Shown here: positions 8,321-16,906 of the stretch, in pieces
Position numbering within the stretch: position 1 is the stretch's first letter
Layout of the letters: every line of letters starts with the position of its first letter
From: Nonomuraea glycinis
Lineage (GTDB): Bacteria; Actinomycetota; Actinomycetes; Streptosporangiales; Streptosporangiaceae
NCBI RefSeq assembly: GCF_014646515.1
Contig: NZ_BMNK01000026.1
Location: 37,696-101,695 of the forward strand
Direction: 5' to 3'
DNA length: 64,000 bases
Notes under the pieces: generated by a model
Told to the model about the DNA's origin: nothing
What the model saw: the letters and a program-made list of their open reading frames with translations, nothing else
Databases searched by the model: none
Translations under genes and position numbers: made by a program

Positions 8321-9766
8321 ATGACCGTCTTACCCGTGATGGCGGACCGGCCGGCGGACGAGAGGCCCGCCGGCGACCCGCGTGCCCCCATGACCAGGCT
8401 GGCCCGGCTGCTCGACCCCGGGACGCCCGCCGCCCTGCACGCCGAGGACGACAGCGGCGTGACGGCCGTGCGGGGGCGGGTGGACGGCCGGCCCGTCATC
8501 GCCTTCTGCACCGACGCCAGGCGGATGGGCGGCGCGCTCGGCGCGGCCGGAGCGCTGCACGTCGTGGTCGCCACCGACCTCGCCGTGGCCGAGGGCTGCC
8601 CGGTGATCGGCCTGTGGCACTCCGGCGGCGCCCGGCTCGCCGACGGCGTCGAGTCGATGGACGGCGTGGGGCGCATGTTCGCCGCCATGACCAGGGCCTC
8701 GGGCGTGGTGCCGCAGATCTCGGTCGTCCTCGGGCCGGCCGCCGGGGCCGCCGCCTACGGGCCGGCCCTGACCGACGTCGTCGTCATGACCGGCTCCGGG
8801 CGCGTCTTCGTGACCGGCCCCGACATCGTCCGCAGCGTCACCGGCGAGCAGATCGACATGGCCGCGCTCGGCGGTCCCGACGCGCACGGCCCGAGATCCG
8901 GGGTCGTGCACGTGCCGGCCGCCGACGAGGACGACGCCTGTTTCCGGGCTCGCCGCCTGGCCGGGCTGCTGCGCGACGCGCCGGGCCGGTTCGAGCTGGC
9001 CGCGCTGCGCGAGCCGAGAGACCTGCGCGCGCTGCTGCCCGACTCGCCGCGGCGCGCGTACGACGTGCGTCCGCTCGTGCACGCCATCCTGGACGGCGAC
9101 GCCCGCGGGCCGGTCTTCGAGGAGCTGCAACCTCGCTGGGCGGCCAACGTCCTGATCGGGCTGGGCCGGCTCGGCGGCCGTCCGGTCGGGATGCTGGCCA
9201 ACAACCCCATCCGCAAGGGCGGTTGCCTGGACTCGCTGTCGGCGGAGAAGGCCTCGCGGTTCGTCCGGATGTGTGACTCGCTGGGGGTTCCGCTGGTGGT
9301 CCTGGTCGACGTCCCCGGCTACCTGCCCGGGGTGGGCCAGGAGTGGGGCGGGGTCGTACGGCGGGGGGCCAAGCTGCTGCACGCCTTCGCCGAGTCCGTG
9401 GTGCCGCGCGTCACCCTGATCACGCGTAAGGCGTACGGCGGGGCGTACATCGCGATGAACTCCCGCTCGCTCGGCGCCACCGCGATCTTCGCCTGGCCGG
9501 ACGCGGAGGTGGCCGTCATGGGCGCGGAGAGCGCGGTCGGCGTCCTGCACCGCAAGGCCCTGGCCGCGGCCTCCGACGAGGAGCGCGAGGAGTTGCGCGC
9601 CCGGCTGGCCGAGGAGCAGCGGCGGACCGCCGGCGGGGTGGCGCGGGCGATGGCCCTGGGCGTGGTCGACGAGGTGATCGCGCCGGAGACCACGCGGCTC
9701 AGGCTGGCCCAGGCGCTGGACCGGGCACCGCGCGCCCGCGGCCGCCACTCCAACATCCCGTTGTGA
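8321..9766 (+). CDS. acyl-CoA carboxylase carboxyltransferase (beta) subunit, AccD/PccB type
   Basis: 481 residues with two crotonase-like carboxyltransferase halves. The N half has GLWHSGGARLADGVESMDGVGRMF and VLGPAAGAAAYGPAL. The C half has PLVVLVDVPGYLPGVGQEWGG and TLITRKAYGGAYIAMNSRSLGA. These match acetyl/propionyl-CoA carboxylase beta chains, which move CO2 from biotin to acyl-CoA to give malonyl- or methylmalonyl-CoA. The protein is a little shorter than typical PccB (~530). No biotin carboxylase gene is nearby. It probably supplies extender units to the PKS systems. ATG 8321 has AGGGG seven bases upstream. Codon 4 is TTA, another possible bldA control point. Confidence 0.88.
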   Translation: MTVLPVMADRPADERPAGDPRAPMTRLARLLDPGTPAALHAEDDSGVTAVRGRVDGRPVIAFCTDARRMGGALGAAGALHVVVATDLAVAEGCPVIGLWHSGGARLADGVESMDGVGRMFAAMTRASGVVPQISVVLGPAAGAAAYGPALTDVVVMTGSGRVFVTGPDIVRSVTGEQIDMAALGGPDAHGPRSGVVHVPAADEDDACFRARRLAGLLRDAPGRFELAALREPRDLRALLPDSPRRAYDVRPLVHAILDGDARGPVFEELQPRWAANVLIGLGRLGGRPVGMLANNPIRKGGCLDSLSAEKASRFVRMCDSLGVPLVVLVDVPGYLPGVGQEWGGVVRRGAKLLHAFAESVVPRVTLITRKAYGGAYIAMNSRSLGATAIFAWPDAEVAVMGAESAVGVLHRKALAAASDEEREELRARLAEEQRRTAGGVARAMALGVVDEVIAPETTRLRLAQALDRAPRARGRHSNIPL

Positions 9767-9799
9767 AGACGCGCGGTCCGGGAGGCTGGGCAGGGCACC

Positions 9800-9850
9800 C
9801 GCTCGGGCGGGCAGGTCGGGCTGGGCAGTCGCTCGGGCGGGCAGGTCGGG
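9800..9850 (+). repeat. 30-bp-period direct repeat between convergent genes
   Basis: CGCTCGGGCGGGCAGGTCGG occurs at 9800-9819 and 9830-9849 in the 105-base gap between the carboxyltransferase stop and the LAL stop. Nothing else is seen in the gap. Confidence 0.65.
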
Positions 9851-9871
9851 CGGCGGGGATGTGGAGGTGCT

Positions 9872-12607
9872 TTACACCGCTCGGTCGGCCAGGCTGGGGG
9901 GTAGGTCGTCGCGGCGGGAGACGTTGAGTTTGCGGTAGATCCGCGTCAGGTGCTGCTCCACGGTGCTGACGGTGATGAAGAGCTTGCCGGAGATCTCCCG
10001 GTTGGAGTATCCGTCCGCCGCCAGTGCCGCCACCCGCTGCTCGGCGTCGCTGAGGACAGGGGACGCCACGGCCTTGATGACGGGCCCGGCGGCCTGCCCG
10101 CCGGCGCCGCCGTTGCGCTGGCCGCGCGGCGCGGTGTCGGCCAGGGCGCCCGCGTGGCACTCCGTGGCCAGCGCGCGGGCCCGGCCGGCCAGCATCCCGG
10201 CCCTGCGGTGCTCGCCGATCGCGTGGTAGGCGTCGATGAGGTCGAACAGCGCCCTGGCGTGCTCGTACCTGTCGCCGCCGATCTGCAGCAGGTCGGCGGC
10301 GCGGCGCAGCAGTACGGCGCGGTGCCGGCGCTCGGCCGTCGCGGCCAGCACGCGCAGGGCCATGCCGTACACCCGCCTGGACCGCTTGCCGCCGCCGGCG
10401 AGCTGCTGGTCGATCAGCGCCCGCGCCTCCTCGACCTCGCCGAGCCGGACCAGCGCCTCGGCCGCGTCCACCCGCCACGGGATGAACTCCGGGACGTCCA
10501 TCCGCCACGCGCCCATCAGCTCGCCGCACAGCCGCAGGTCGCGCAGCGCCTGCCGGGGCTGGCCGGAGACGAGCGCGAAGCGGCCCCTGCCGTAGAGGTA
10601 CTGCGGGCCGAACCGGGTCTCCAGCATCGCCTCCGGCACCGGCTGGGCCGCCTGCCGCACATAGTCGAGGTGGCGGCCCATCGCCGCCCCGGCCATCAGC
10701 AGGACGCCCAAGGGCGCGCCGACGGCCACCCCCCAGCTGTCCGGCGAGATGAGATCGAGGGCCCGCTGGGCGTCGCGCGCCGCCGCCGCCAGGTCGCCCC
10801 GGCGCAGCGCGATCTCCGCCCGGATCGCCGAGAGCCTGGCCTGGCGGCTCGGCGCGTGCCGGCCGGCGGCCTCCGTGACGAAGGCGTCGCACCAGGGCGC
10901 GGCCCGATCGGCCCGATCGGTGAAGGTCAGGGTCAGCAGCGCGCACTCCACCGCGTCCATGGACATCTCGTCCAGGCGGGAGCCGCGCAGGACGCGCTCG
11001 GCGGTCTGCGCGAGCTCGGCGCTCGGGCCCTCGCGCAGCGCCGAGGCCAGCGCGTCGGCCGACTCCAGCCGGCGGTCGGCGCCCAGGGAACGGGCCGTGG
11101 CGCTCGCCTGCTCGGCGGGCGGCTCCGGCAGGTGCGGCAGGAAGGCGGGCCAGCTGCCCCGGCACCAGGCGCGCGTCGCGGCGAGCTCCGCCAGAGCCTC
11201 GCGGTCCAGCTCGCCCAGACGGCTCAGCACGTCCTTGGCGTCGGCGACGTGGCCGTGCCACAGCAGCGCCCTGGCCAGCACGATGGCGTCGGCGCCGCCC
11301 AGGTCGCCCTTGTGCAGCGCCTCGGTCAGCTCGGCCAGGTGTCCGGTCGGCGTGCCGGGGTCGATCCGCCAGGTGGCCCGGACCAGGGTGGTGGCGATCC
11401 GCGCCCGGCGCCGCCCGTCGTCGCACGCCCGCAGGGCCAGCTTGAGATACTCGATCGCCGACTCGACCCCGTCGTCGCGCAGCGCCTGCCTGGCGGCCTC
11501 CTCCAGCACCGACAGCGCCCACGGGTCGCCCGCGTGGCTCGCGGTGAGGAGATGGGTGGCCACCACGGGGGCGGGCGCGCCCTCCTGATAGGTCAGCTCG
11601 GCGGCCCGGCGGTGCAGGTCGACCAGCTCCGCGCCGTCCAGCCCGGCCAGCACGGCGGACGCGGCGGCCTCGTGCCGGAAGCGGCCCCCGGCGAGCAGGC
11701 CGGCCCCGGTCAGCGCCTGGGCGGCCCGGGCCGTGGTCGCCTCACCCTGGCCGAGCAGCCGCCCGGCGGTGCCGGGCTCGCCGAGCACGGCCAGCGCGCG
11801 GGCGACGGGCAGCAGGCCCGGGTCGGCGCGGTGCAGGCAGGCGAGCACCGCGTCGGCGTACCTCTCCCCGGGCTCGCCGGTGGCCTGCAGGTCCTCCAGC
11901 AGCGCGTCCACCAGCAGCCGGTTGCCGCCGCTCAGCTCGTGGCACCGGGCGGCGAAGAGGTCGGCCGCCTGCGCCCCCGCCCGCCGCCGTACCCGTGCGG
12001 CCACGCCCTCGGCCGACAGGTGTGCCAGCCGCACCGCGTGACAGTGCGGCTGGCGCGCCATCTCGGTGTGCAACAGCGTCCGCAGGTGCGCGTGGTGGTC
12101 GGGGACGCTGAAGACGAGCATGATCCGGGCGTACGTCACCCGCCGGGCGAGGTAGGACAGGCACAGCTGCGAGGCGCGGTCGGCATGGTGCACGTCGTCC
12201 ACGACGATGACCAGCGGGCGGCGCTCCGACTGCTTCAGCAGCACCGTGCAGAGCGCGTCCACGATCTGCACGTCCACGTGCTCGAAGGACTCGGCCCCCG
12301 GATCCCGCGACATCCGCGCGTGGGAGCCCTCGCGCAACAGATCCAGCGTGGCCGTACGGTGCTCGTCGGTCGGGGTGTTCCGCACCAGCTGGGAGAGCAC
12401 GCCGAGCGGCAGGTCGCGCTCCGCCCGCGAGCCCGTCGCGGACAGTGGGAGCGCGCCCTGCTCCAGCGCCTGGTCGGCGAAGCCGTGCAGCAGCTCGCTC
12501 TTGCCGGTGGCGACGGCGCCCGTCACCATCGCGATCCGGCCCCGGCCGCCGACCGATTCCTCCAGCAGCTTGCGGAGATGGGCCATGCCCTGCCGTTGGT
12601 CGTCCAC
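9872..12607 (-). CDS. LAL-family transcriptional activator (ATPase plus LuxR HTH)
   Basis: 911 residues. GTG 12607 has GGAGG nine bases upstream. It opens with an AAA/STAND ATPase: Walker A TGAVATGKSELL at about residues 30-41, and Walker B VIVVDDVHHADRASQ near 135. A long alpha-helical TPR-like middle follows. The last ~65 residues are a LuxR helix-turn-helix (LSDAEQRVAALAADGYSNRE...STVEQHLTRIYRKLNV). LAL regulators are typical pathway-specific activators of macrolide, polyene and other PKS clusters. The gene is in line with leuA (63-base gap), so the two may share transcripts. It is a good candidate for reading the TAGGGGT sites nearby. Confidence 0.92.
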   Translation of the reverse strand: MDDQRQGMAHLRKLLEESVGGRGRIAMVTGAVATGKSELLHGFADQALEQGALPLSATGSRAERDLPLGVLSQLVRNTPTDEHRTATLDLLREGSHARMSRDPGAESFEHVDVQIVDALCTVLLKQSERRPLVIVVDDVHHADRASQLCLSYLARRVTYARIMLVFSVPDHHAHLRTLLHTEMARQPHCHAVRLAHLSAEGVAARVRRRAGAQAADLFAARCHELSGGNRLLVDALLEDLQATGEPGERYADAVLACLHRADPGLLPVARALAVLGEPGTAGRLLGQGEATTARAAQALTGAGLLAGGRFRHEAAASAVLAGLDGAELVDLHRRAAELTYQEGAPAPVVATHLLTASHAGDPWALSVLEEAARQALRDDGVESAIEYLKLALRACDDGRRRARIATTLVRATWRIDPGTPTGHLAELTEALHKGDLGGADAIVLARALLWHGHVADAKDVLSRLGELDREALAELAATRAWCRGSWPAFLPHLPEPPAEQASATARSLGADRRLESADALASALREGPSAELAQTAERVLRGSRLDEMSMDAVECALLTLTFTDRADRAAPWCDAFVTEAAGRHAPSRQARLSAIRAEIALRRGDLAAAARDAQRALDLISPDSWGVAVGAPLGVLLMAGAAMGRHLDYVRQAAQPVPEAMLETRFGPQYLYGRGRFALVSGQPRQALRDLRLCGELMGAWRMDVPEFIPWRVDAAEALVRLGEVEEARALIDQQLAGGGKRSRRVYGMALRVLAATAERRHRAVLLRRAADLLQIGGDRYEHARALFDLIDAYHAIGEHRRAGMLAGRARALATECHAGALADTAPRGQRNGGAGGQAAGPVIKAVASPVLSDAEQRVAALAADGYSNREISGKLFITVSTVEQHLTRIYRKLNVSRRDDLPPSLADRAV

Positions 12608-12640
12608 AGTCAGGGTCCTCCTTGTGCGTCCGAGGGACTT

Positions 12641-12694
12641 CGGTCACTCTCCGGCTGCCACCAGGCGCGGTCACTCTCCGGCTGCCACCAGGCG
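12641..12694 (+). repeat. perfect 27-bp tandem duplication at the 3' end of leuA
   Basis: A unit beginning CGGTCACTCTCCGGCTGCCA is repeated exactly at 12641-12667 and 12668-12694. The right copy encodes the leuA C-terminus and stop. The left copy is a duplicate of that stop region lying in the gap before the LAL start. Confidence 0.9.
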
Positions 12695-14440
12695 GGGGCG
12701 CTCGGCGGGCAGGCCGGGCCGGGCCGGCGCCGGACGGCTGGGCCGACCGGCCGGCCTGCGGTTCGCCGCGCGCACCGCCGAGAGCGCGGCCTCCGCCACG
12801 TCCGCGCCGATGCCGGCGCCCCAGGCCGTACCCGTGTCCAGGCCGCATTCGGCGTACACGACGACATCGCCCGGTGCGCGCCCGGCGAGCACGGGCCGCT
12901 CCGGCGTCAGCTCTTCGTCCAGCGGCGGCGCGGTGCGGTGCACCGCGCGCACCTGGACGCCCCACGGCGCGAGCACCGAGCCGATCGTGCGCACGGCGTC
13001 GGCGCGGGGGCCGCTCATCTCGCTCATCCGTACGCCGCCGTCGACGTACAAGGTGGCCGGCAGGGGCGTCCTGCCGATCGGCAGCGGCGCGGACGGGTCG
13101 CCCTGGTAGAGGTACACCTCGTGGAACAGGGCCCCGATCCGGCCGGGGGACAGCTCGCCGCCCAGCGTCTCGGCCTGTGCCTGCACCCGGGCGGCCAGGT
13201 CCGCCTGCAACCCGCGCGGCAGGTTGAGGCCGTGCCAGGCGCTCATCACGTAGGCCACGCCGCCCTTGCCCGACTGGCTGTTGACCCGCACCACCGCCTC
13301 GTAGGTGCGTCCCACGTCCTTGGGATCCACCGGCAGGTACGGCATGCGCCACGGCAGCTCGGCCGGCGCCACCCCGGTGGCGGCGGCCTGCCGCTCCCGA
13401 TCGTCGAAGCCCTTCTTGATGGCGTCCTGGTGCGAGCCGGAGAAGGCGGTGTAGACCAGGTCGCCGCCGTAGGGGTGCCGGGGGTGCACCGGGAGCTGGT
13501 TGCACCGCTCCACCGTGCGGCGCACGGCGTTGATGTCGGAGAAGTTGATGCCGGGGTCGACGCCGTGGGAGAACAGGTTCATGCCCAGGGTGACCAGGCA
13601 GACGTTGCCCGCGCGCTCGCCGTTGCCGAACAGGCAGCCTTCGACCCGCTCGGCGCCGGCCAGCAGGGCCAGCTCCGCCGATGCCACGCCGGTGCCCCGG
13701 TCGTTGTGCGGGTGCACCGACAGGCACACGTGCTCGCGGTGCGGCAGGTTGCGGTCCAGCCACTCGATCTGGTCGGCGAAGACGTTGGGCAGCGAGCGCT
13801 CGACGGTGGTCGGGAAGTTCAGGATGATGCCCCGGCCCGCCTCGGGCTGCCAGACGTCCATGACGGCCGCGCACACCTCTAGGGAGAAGTCCGGCTCGGT
13901 CTCGTTGAACAGCTCGGGGGAGTACTGGTATCCCAGGTCGGTGCCGCCCAGCACGCGTTCGGCGTGCGCCATCATCACCTGGGTGCCGCGCACCGCGAGC
14001 TCGCGGCAGCCGGCCCGGTCGAGGTCGAAGACCAGCCGCCGGAACAGCGGGGAGGTGGCGTTGTAGATGTGCATCATCGCCCGGGGCGCGCCCTTGAGGC
14101 AGTCGACGGTCTCGCGGATCAGCTCCTCGCGGGCCTGGGTCAGCACGGTGATCCGCACGTCGTCGGGGATCAGGTCGCGCTCGATGAGCAGCCGTACGAA
14201 GTCGCGGTCGTCGCGGCTGGCGGCGGGGAAGCCGACCTCGATCTCCGTGTAGCCCATGGAGACCAGGAGGTCGAACATCATGAGCTTGCGGTCCGGGCTC
14301 ATCGGGCGGGCCAGGGACTGGTTGCCGTCCCGCAGGTCGGTGGAGAGCCAGCGGGGGGCCGAGCGGAGGCGCCTGCTGGGCCAGGTGCGGTCGGTCAGGT
14401 CGAGCGGGGTGAATCCGGTGTAGCGTTCGGCGCCCTGCAT
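12671..14440 (-). CDS. leuA: 2-isopropylmalate synthase (long actinobacterial form)
   Basis: 589 residues. ATG 14440 is preceded by AAGGA nine bases upstream. The catalytic TIM barrel carries the alpha-IPMS signatures STDLRDGNQSLARPM (LRDGxQ), SVHPHNDRGTGVASAELAL (metal-binding HxH) and CLFGNGERAGNVCLVTLG. The C-terminal regulatory domain that normally senses leucine follows. The enzyme condenses acetyl-CoA with 2-ketoisovalerate in leucine synthesis. It is alone here without leuB/C/D, between a LAL activator and a UbiA gene, so it may be a cluster-dedicated copy feeding a leucine-like precursor or isovaleryl/alpha-keto acid unit. It could also be the housekeeping copy. Confidence 0.93.
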   Translation of the reverse strand: MQGAERYTGFTPLDLTDRTWPSRRLRSAPRWLSTDLRDGNQSLARPMSPDRKLMMFDLLVSMGYTEIEVGFPAASRDDRDFVRLLIERDLIPDDVRITVLTQAREELIRETVDCLKGAPRAMMHIYNATSPLFRRLVFDLDRAGCRELAVRGTQVMMAHAERVLGGTDLGYQYSPELFNETEPDFSLEVCAAVMDVWQPEAGRGIILNFPTTVERSLPNVFADQIEWLDRNLPHREHVCLSVHPHNDRGTGVASAELALLAGAERVEGCLFGNGERAGNVCLVTLGMNLFSHGVDPGINFSDINAVRRTVERCNQLPVHPRHPYGGDLVYTAFSGSHQDAIKKGFDDRERQAAATGVAPAELPWRMPYLPVDPKDVGRTYEAVVRVNSQSGKGGVAYVMSAWHGLNLPRGLQADLAARVQAQAETLGGELSPGRIGALFHEVYLYQGDPSAPLPIGRTPLPATLYVDGGVRMSEMSGPRADAVRTIGSVLAPWGVQVRAVHRTAPPLDEELTPERPVLAGRAPGDVVVYAECGLDTGTAWGAGIGADVAEAALSAVRAANRRPAGRPSRPAPARPGLPAERPRLVAAGE

Positions 14441-14635
14441 GGTCGGATGTCCTTCCTGATGGTGTCCTGTTCTGTTCGCACCGGAGGAGGTGGCCGCCGC
14501 GTGGCGGTGGTTCCGTGTCGGGTGAATTTCCGATATCAGCACTGCGCGGGTTTCAACGGGAAAAGCCTCCCCTGCGTCCATGTCAGGGGGCGGGTCCGGG
14601 ACGCCGGTGATTATCTCGTGGCGAGGCCGAAACTA

Positions 14636-14642
14636 TAGGGGT
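14636..14642 (+). promoter_or_regulatory. TAGGGGT motif, leuA/UbiA divergent region
   Basis: Occurs in CTATAGGGGTCGCC. On the minus strand the same bases read ...CCCCTATAGTTT with TTGTCC 15-17 bases upstream, which could be a leuA promoter (14629-14658) overlapping the motif. The rest of the 345-base intergenic stretch 14441-14785 shows the UbiA promoter (annotated separately) and no open frame with a ribosome site. Confidence 0.3.
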
Positions 14643-14750
14643 CGCCATAGCGGGACAAGGCGGTGCACCATGAGTTCGTGGCTGAAATCCAAGGGGGCAG
14701 GCCGGGGTATCGAAAGGCGTAGTCCCACTACAACTTCCGAGGTGGCCCCC

Positions 14751-14779
14751 TTATCAGCGGGCGTGGCGCTGATGACAAT
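14751..14779 (+). promoter_or_regulatory. candidate promoter for a leaderless UbiA transcript
   Basis: TTATCA (14751-14756) and GACAAT (14774-14779) are separated by 17 bases. The -10 ends six bases before the ATG at 14786, placing the likely transcription start at or next to the start codon. There is no Shine-Dalgarno upstream of that ATG, consistent with a leaderless mRNA, common in actinobacteria. Confidence 0.45.
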
Positions 14780-14785
14780 CCGGCT

Positions 14786-15724
14786 ATGCCAGGTAAATGG
14801 ACTCCCTCGGCCCCGTTCCCCGCTGATGTCCTCGCCGGTGCGCGGGTCGTCGCCCTGTGCCTCGCCGAAGCCCGTCCGTCCGTGCTGGCCGTCTCGTCGC
14901 TCCGCTATCTGACCGGGGTCGCCCTGGCGCTGCCGATCACCTCGCTCGCCGAGCCCGCCAGGGTCCTGCAAGGGGGACTCGCCTGGGTGCTTTCGATCTT
15001 CGCGATCTACCTCTTCAACGGCGTCACCGACATCACCGAGGATCGCATCAACGGCTCCGGCCGGCCGATCGCCAGGGGGGGCCTGTCTCCCGGCACGGCC
15101 ACGGCCGTGGCCGCCGGGGCGGCCGTCCTCGCGCTCGTCGCCACGGTGGGCCTGCCCGGGCCGATGAGCTGGATCATCGCCGTCAACCTCGGGCTCGGCT
15201 ACCTCTACTCGGGGCCGCCCGCCGCCCTGAAGGGCAGCTCCGGTGGCACGGTGGCGGTCCTCGTGCTGTCCGGGCTGCTGTCCTACCTCGCCGGGTTCAC
15301 CGTCGCGACGGCCGACACCGGCGGGGTCGCGCCGACCGGGCTGATCGTGTTCGCCGCCACCGCGACCTGCTGGATGGTCATGGTCGGCGTGCCGGCGAAG
15401 GACCTGTCCGACATCCCGGGGGACGCGGCGGCCGGCCGGCGCACGGTCGGCGTGCTGCTCGGCGAGCGGGTGTCGAGCCGGCTGATGATGGTGGCCGCGC
15501 TGACGCTGCTGGCCGCCTTCTGCGTGGCCGTGGTGATCTGGGAGGCGCGGCTGGCCGGTGTGCTGGCGGCGATGGCGGCCGGGGTCACGGCGGTGGTCGC
15601 GGCGGGGACGCGCGTCCGGGTCCGGGCGGCTGAGCAGGAGCGCGGAGCGCGACGGCGGCCATACAAGACCTTTATGGCCACGCAACACCTTGTTCACATT
15701 ACGGCTGTCTTGTCGAACATATGA
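14786..15724 (+). CDS. UbiA-family prenyltransferase
   Basis: 312 residues, eight or so membrane spans. The first Asp-rich motif is N78GVTD82ITED86 and the second is KDLSDIPGD at about 204-212. These two motifs bind Mg-diphosphate in UbiA enzymes, which transfer a prenyl group to an aromatic or other acceptor at the membrane. The region between them includes NLGLGYLYSGPP, typical of the family. No prenyl diphosphate synthase is in the window, so the donor would come from general metabolism. It may act in the cluster (prenylation of the product) or make a quinone. It starts leaderless and ends inside a dyad element upstream of the kinase gene. Confidence 0.85.
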   Translation: MPGKWTPSAPFPADVLAGARVVALCLAEARPSVLAVSSLRYLTGVALALPITSLAEPARVLQGGLAWVLSIFAIYLFNGVTDITEDRINGSGRPIARGGLSPGTATAVAAGAAVLALVATVGLPGPMSWIIAVNLGLGYLYSGPPAALKGSSGGTVAVLVLSGLLSYLAGFTVATADTGGVAPTGLIVFAATATCWMVMVGVPAKDLSDIPGDAAAGRRTVGVLLGERVSSRLMMVAALTLLAAFCVAVVIWEARLAGVLAAMAAGVTAVVAAGTRVRVRAAEQERGARRRPYKTFMATQHLVHITAVLSNI

Positions 15725-15735
15725 CGCTATATGTT
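15716..15735 (+). promoter_or_regulatory. perfect dyad overlapping the UbiA stop, upstream of the two-component genes
   Basis: AACATAT (15716-15722) and ATATGTT (15729-15735) are perfect inverted arms around a six-base spacer. The dyad overlaps the UbiA stop codon and lies 70 bases before the kinase start. It is a candidate operator for autoregulation by the downstream response regulator. Confidence 0.45.
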
Positions 15736-15805
15736 GCGGTGATCTCCCCGATGATCGATAGTGGGAGGCGTGCTTGTACTCGGCCCACGGCCGGAGGGGA
15801 CGTCA

Positions 15806-16906
15806 GTGGAGGGGGCTCACAAAGCAACGGATGATCCGGCGAGATGCGTCGATTCGTGTCGCGACGAAATCCTCGCGGAATTCGAGTCGGCCCTGCTGAC
15901 CACCGGAAACGCCGTTTTCGCGGCTTCCCAGGCCAGGCGTCAGGCCCTATTGACCGCGCAGTACGTTCTGGAGGACGTGGCCGCTACGCTACGCGCCGGA
16001 AAGGTCCAGGTCAGTAACCGGCACAAACTTCATGCGCGTGAAGTGGGAAACGCCAGAGCCGCGGAAGGAGTTCACCCTGCCGCTTCTCTTGAGGCGGGCT
16101 CACTTTTCTTCCGCACTGCCGTCAATCATCTCGCCCGGCGCATGGCCGTCGAATTCGACGAGCCCGCCGAGGTGCTGGCGCTGGCCGTCACCGGCATGGA
16201 GGAGAGCCTGTCGCGGCGGGTCCGTGACGCGTCGGAGAGCTACAACGGCTTCCTGCTCAACCAGGTGCACCAGGCCCAGGAGGACGAGCGCCGGCGCATC
16301 GCGCGGGAACTGCACGACCGGATAGGGCACGGCATCAGCGTCGCCCACCAGCAACTGGCCCTGTCGGAGGTCTACCACGCCACCGACCCGGCGCGCGCCC
16401 TGGCCAAGATCGCGGTCGTGCAGCAGGCCGTACAGGAGATCATGGAGAATCTGCGGCAGATCACCTCCGAGCTGCACCCGGCCACCCCGGCGGGTGACCT
16501 GGAGAAGTCCCTGCTGAGCTTCCTGGAGACGGTCGAGGACGACGACGTGTGCGTCGGCCTCGACGTCAACGGCGACGAGTCCTGGGCGGATCCGGCGAGC
16601 ATCGGCGAGGCGTTCCTCATCGTCCGCGAGGCGGCGCGCAACGCGCTCACCCACGCCGGCGCCGCGTCGGTGTTCATCCGGGTGGACATCGCCCCGCACG
16701 CGCTGATCGCGTCGGTGCAGGACGACGGCCGGGGCTTCGACCCGGCGACCGCCCGCGAGCAGGGCGGCGTGGGCCTGGCCTCGATGCGTGAGCGGGCCGC
16801 GCTGCTCGGCGGCCGGGTCGTGATCTCCAGCACGCCGCGCGGCGGCTGCCTGGTCGAAGTGTTCATCCCACTCAAGAGGCAAAACGGTGGACCGGACGGC
16901 GGCTGA
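15806..16906 (+). CDS. cytoplasmic sensor histidine kinase, NarL/DesK type (HisKA_3)
   Basis: 366 residues from GTG 15806, chosen for GGAGGGG six bases upstream; an in-frame GTG at 15761 is possible. There are no membrane spans. The first ~150 residues are an undefined helical sensor. The dimerisation H-box ERRRIARELHDRIGHGISV has the phospho-acceptor His at about 170. The ATPase has the N-box VREAARNALTHAG, the G1 box VQDDGRGFDP and the G2 box GGVGLASMRERAALLGG. It overlaps the response regulator by 20 bases, so the pair is co-translated. The signal is unknown and, without a membrane domain, probably internal. Confidence 0.92.
   Translation: MEGAHKATDDPARCVDSCRDEILAEFESALLTTGNAVFAASQARRQALLTAQYVLEDVAATLRAGKVQVSNRHKLHAREVGNARAAEGVHPAASLEAGSLFFRTAVNHLARRMAVEFDEPAEVLALAVTGMEESLSRRVRDASESYNGFLLNQVHQAQEDERRRIARELHDRIGHGISVAHQQLALSEVYHATDPARALAKIAVVQQAVQEIMENLRQITSELHPATPAGDLEKSLLSFLETVEDDDVCVGLDVNGDESWADPASIGEAFLIVREAARNALTHAGAASVFIRVDIAPHALIASVQDDGRGFDPATAREQGGVGLASMRERAALLGGRVVISSTPRGGCLVEVFIPLKRQNGGPDGG

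Noticed and set aside
8110..8688. N-terminal extension of GH92 by about 190 residues
   Set aside because: It precedes the signal peptide and is Arg/Ser/Pro-rich. A Sec signal must be at the N-terminus and ATG 8109 has a ribosome site.
4903..9766. GH92 and SMP-30 genes as cluster members
   Set aside because: Typical primary carbohydrate genes with no operon link to the cluster. I keep only the carboxyltransferase as a possible supply gene.
9950..13882. A 1310-codon open frame on the plus strand opposite the LAL and leuA genes
   Set aside because: It is the antisense frame of two well-supported genes. Its translation is Arg/Gly/Pro/Gln-rich with no family motif, as expected in high-GC DNA.
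14441..14581. In-frame N-terminal extension of leuA
   Set aside because: Low similarity to IPMS and no ribosome site. ATG 14440 has AAGGA at good spacing and yields the normal N-terminus.
14655..14680. Possible T-box element upstream of leuA
   Set aside because: GGCGGTGCACCA only loosely resembles the antisense of the T-box core and is one base short. No specifier stem could be built.
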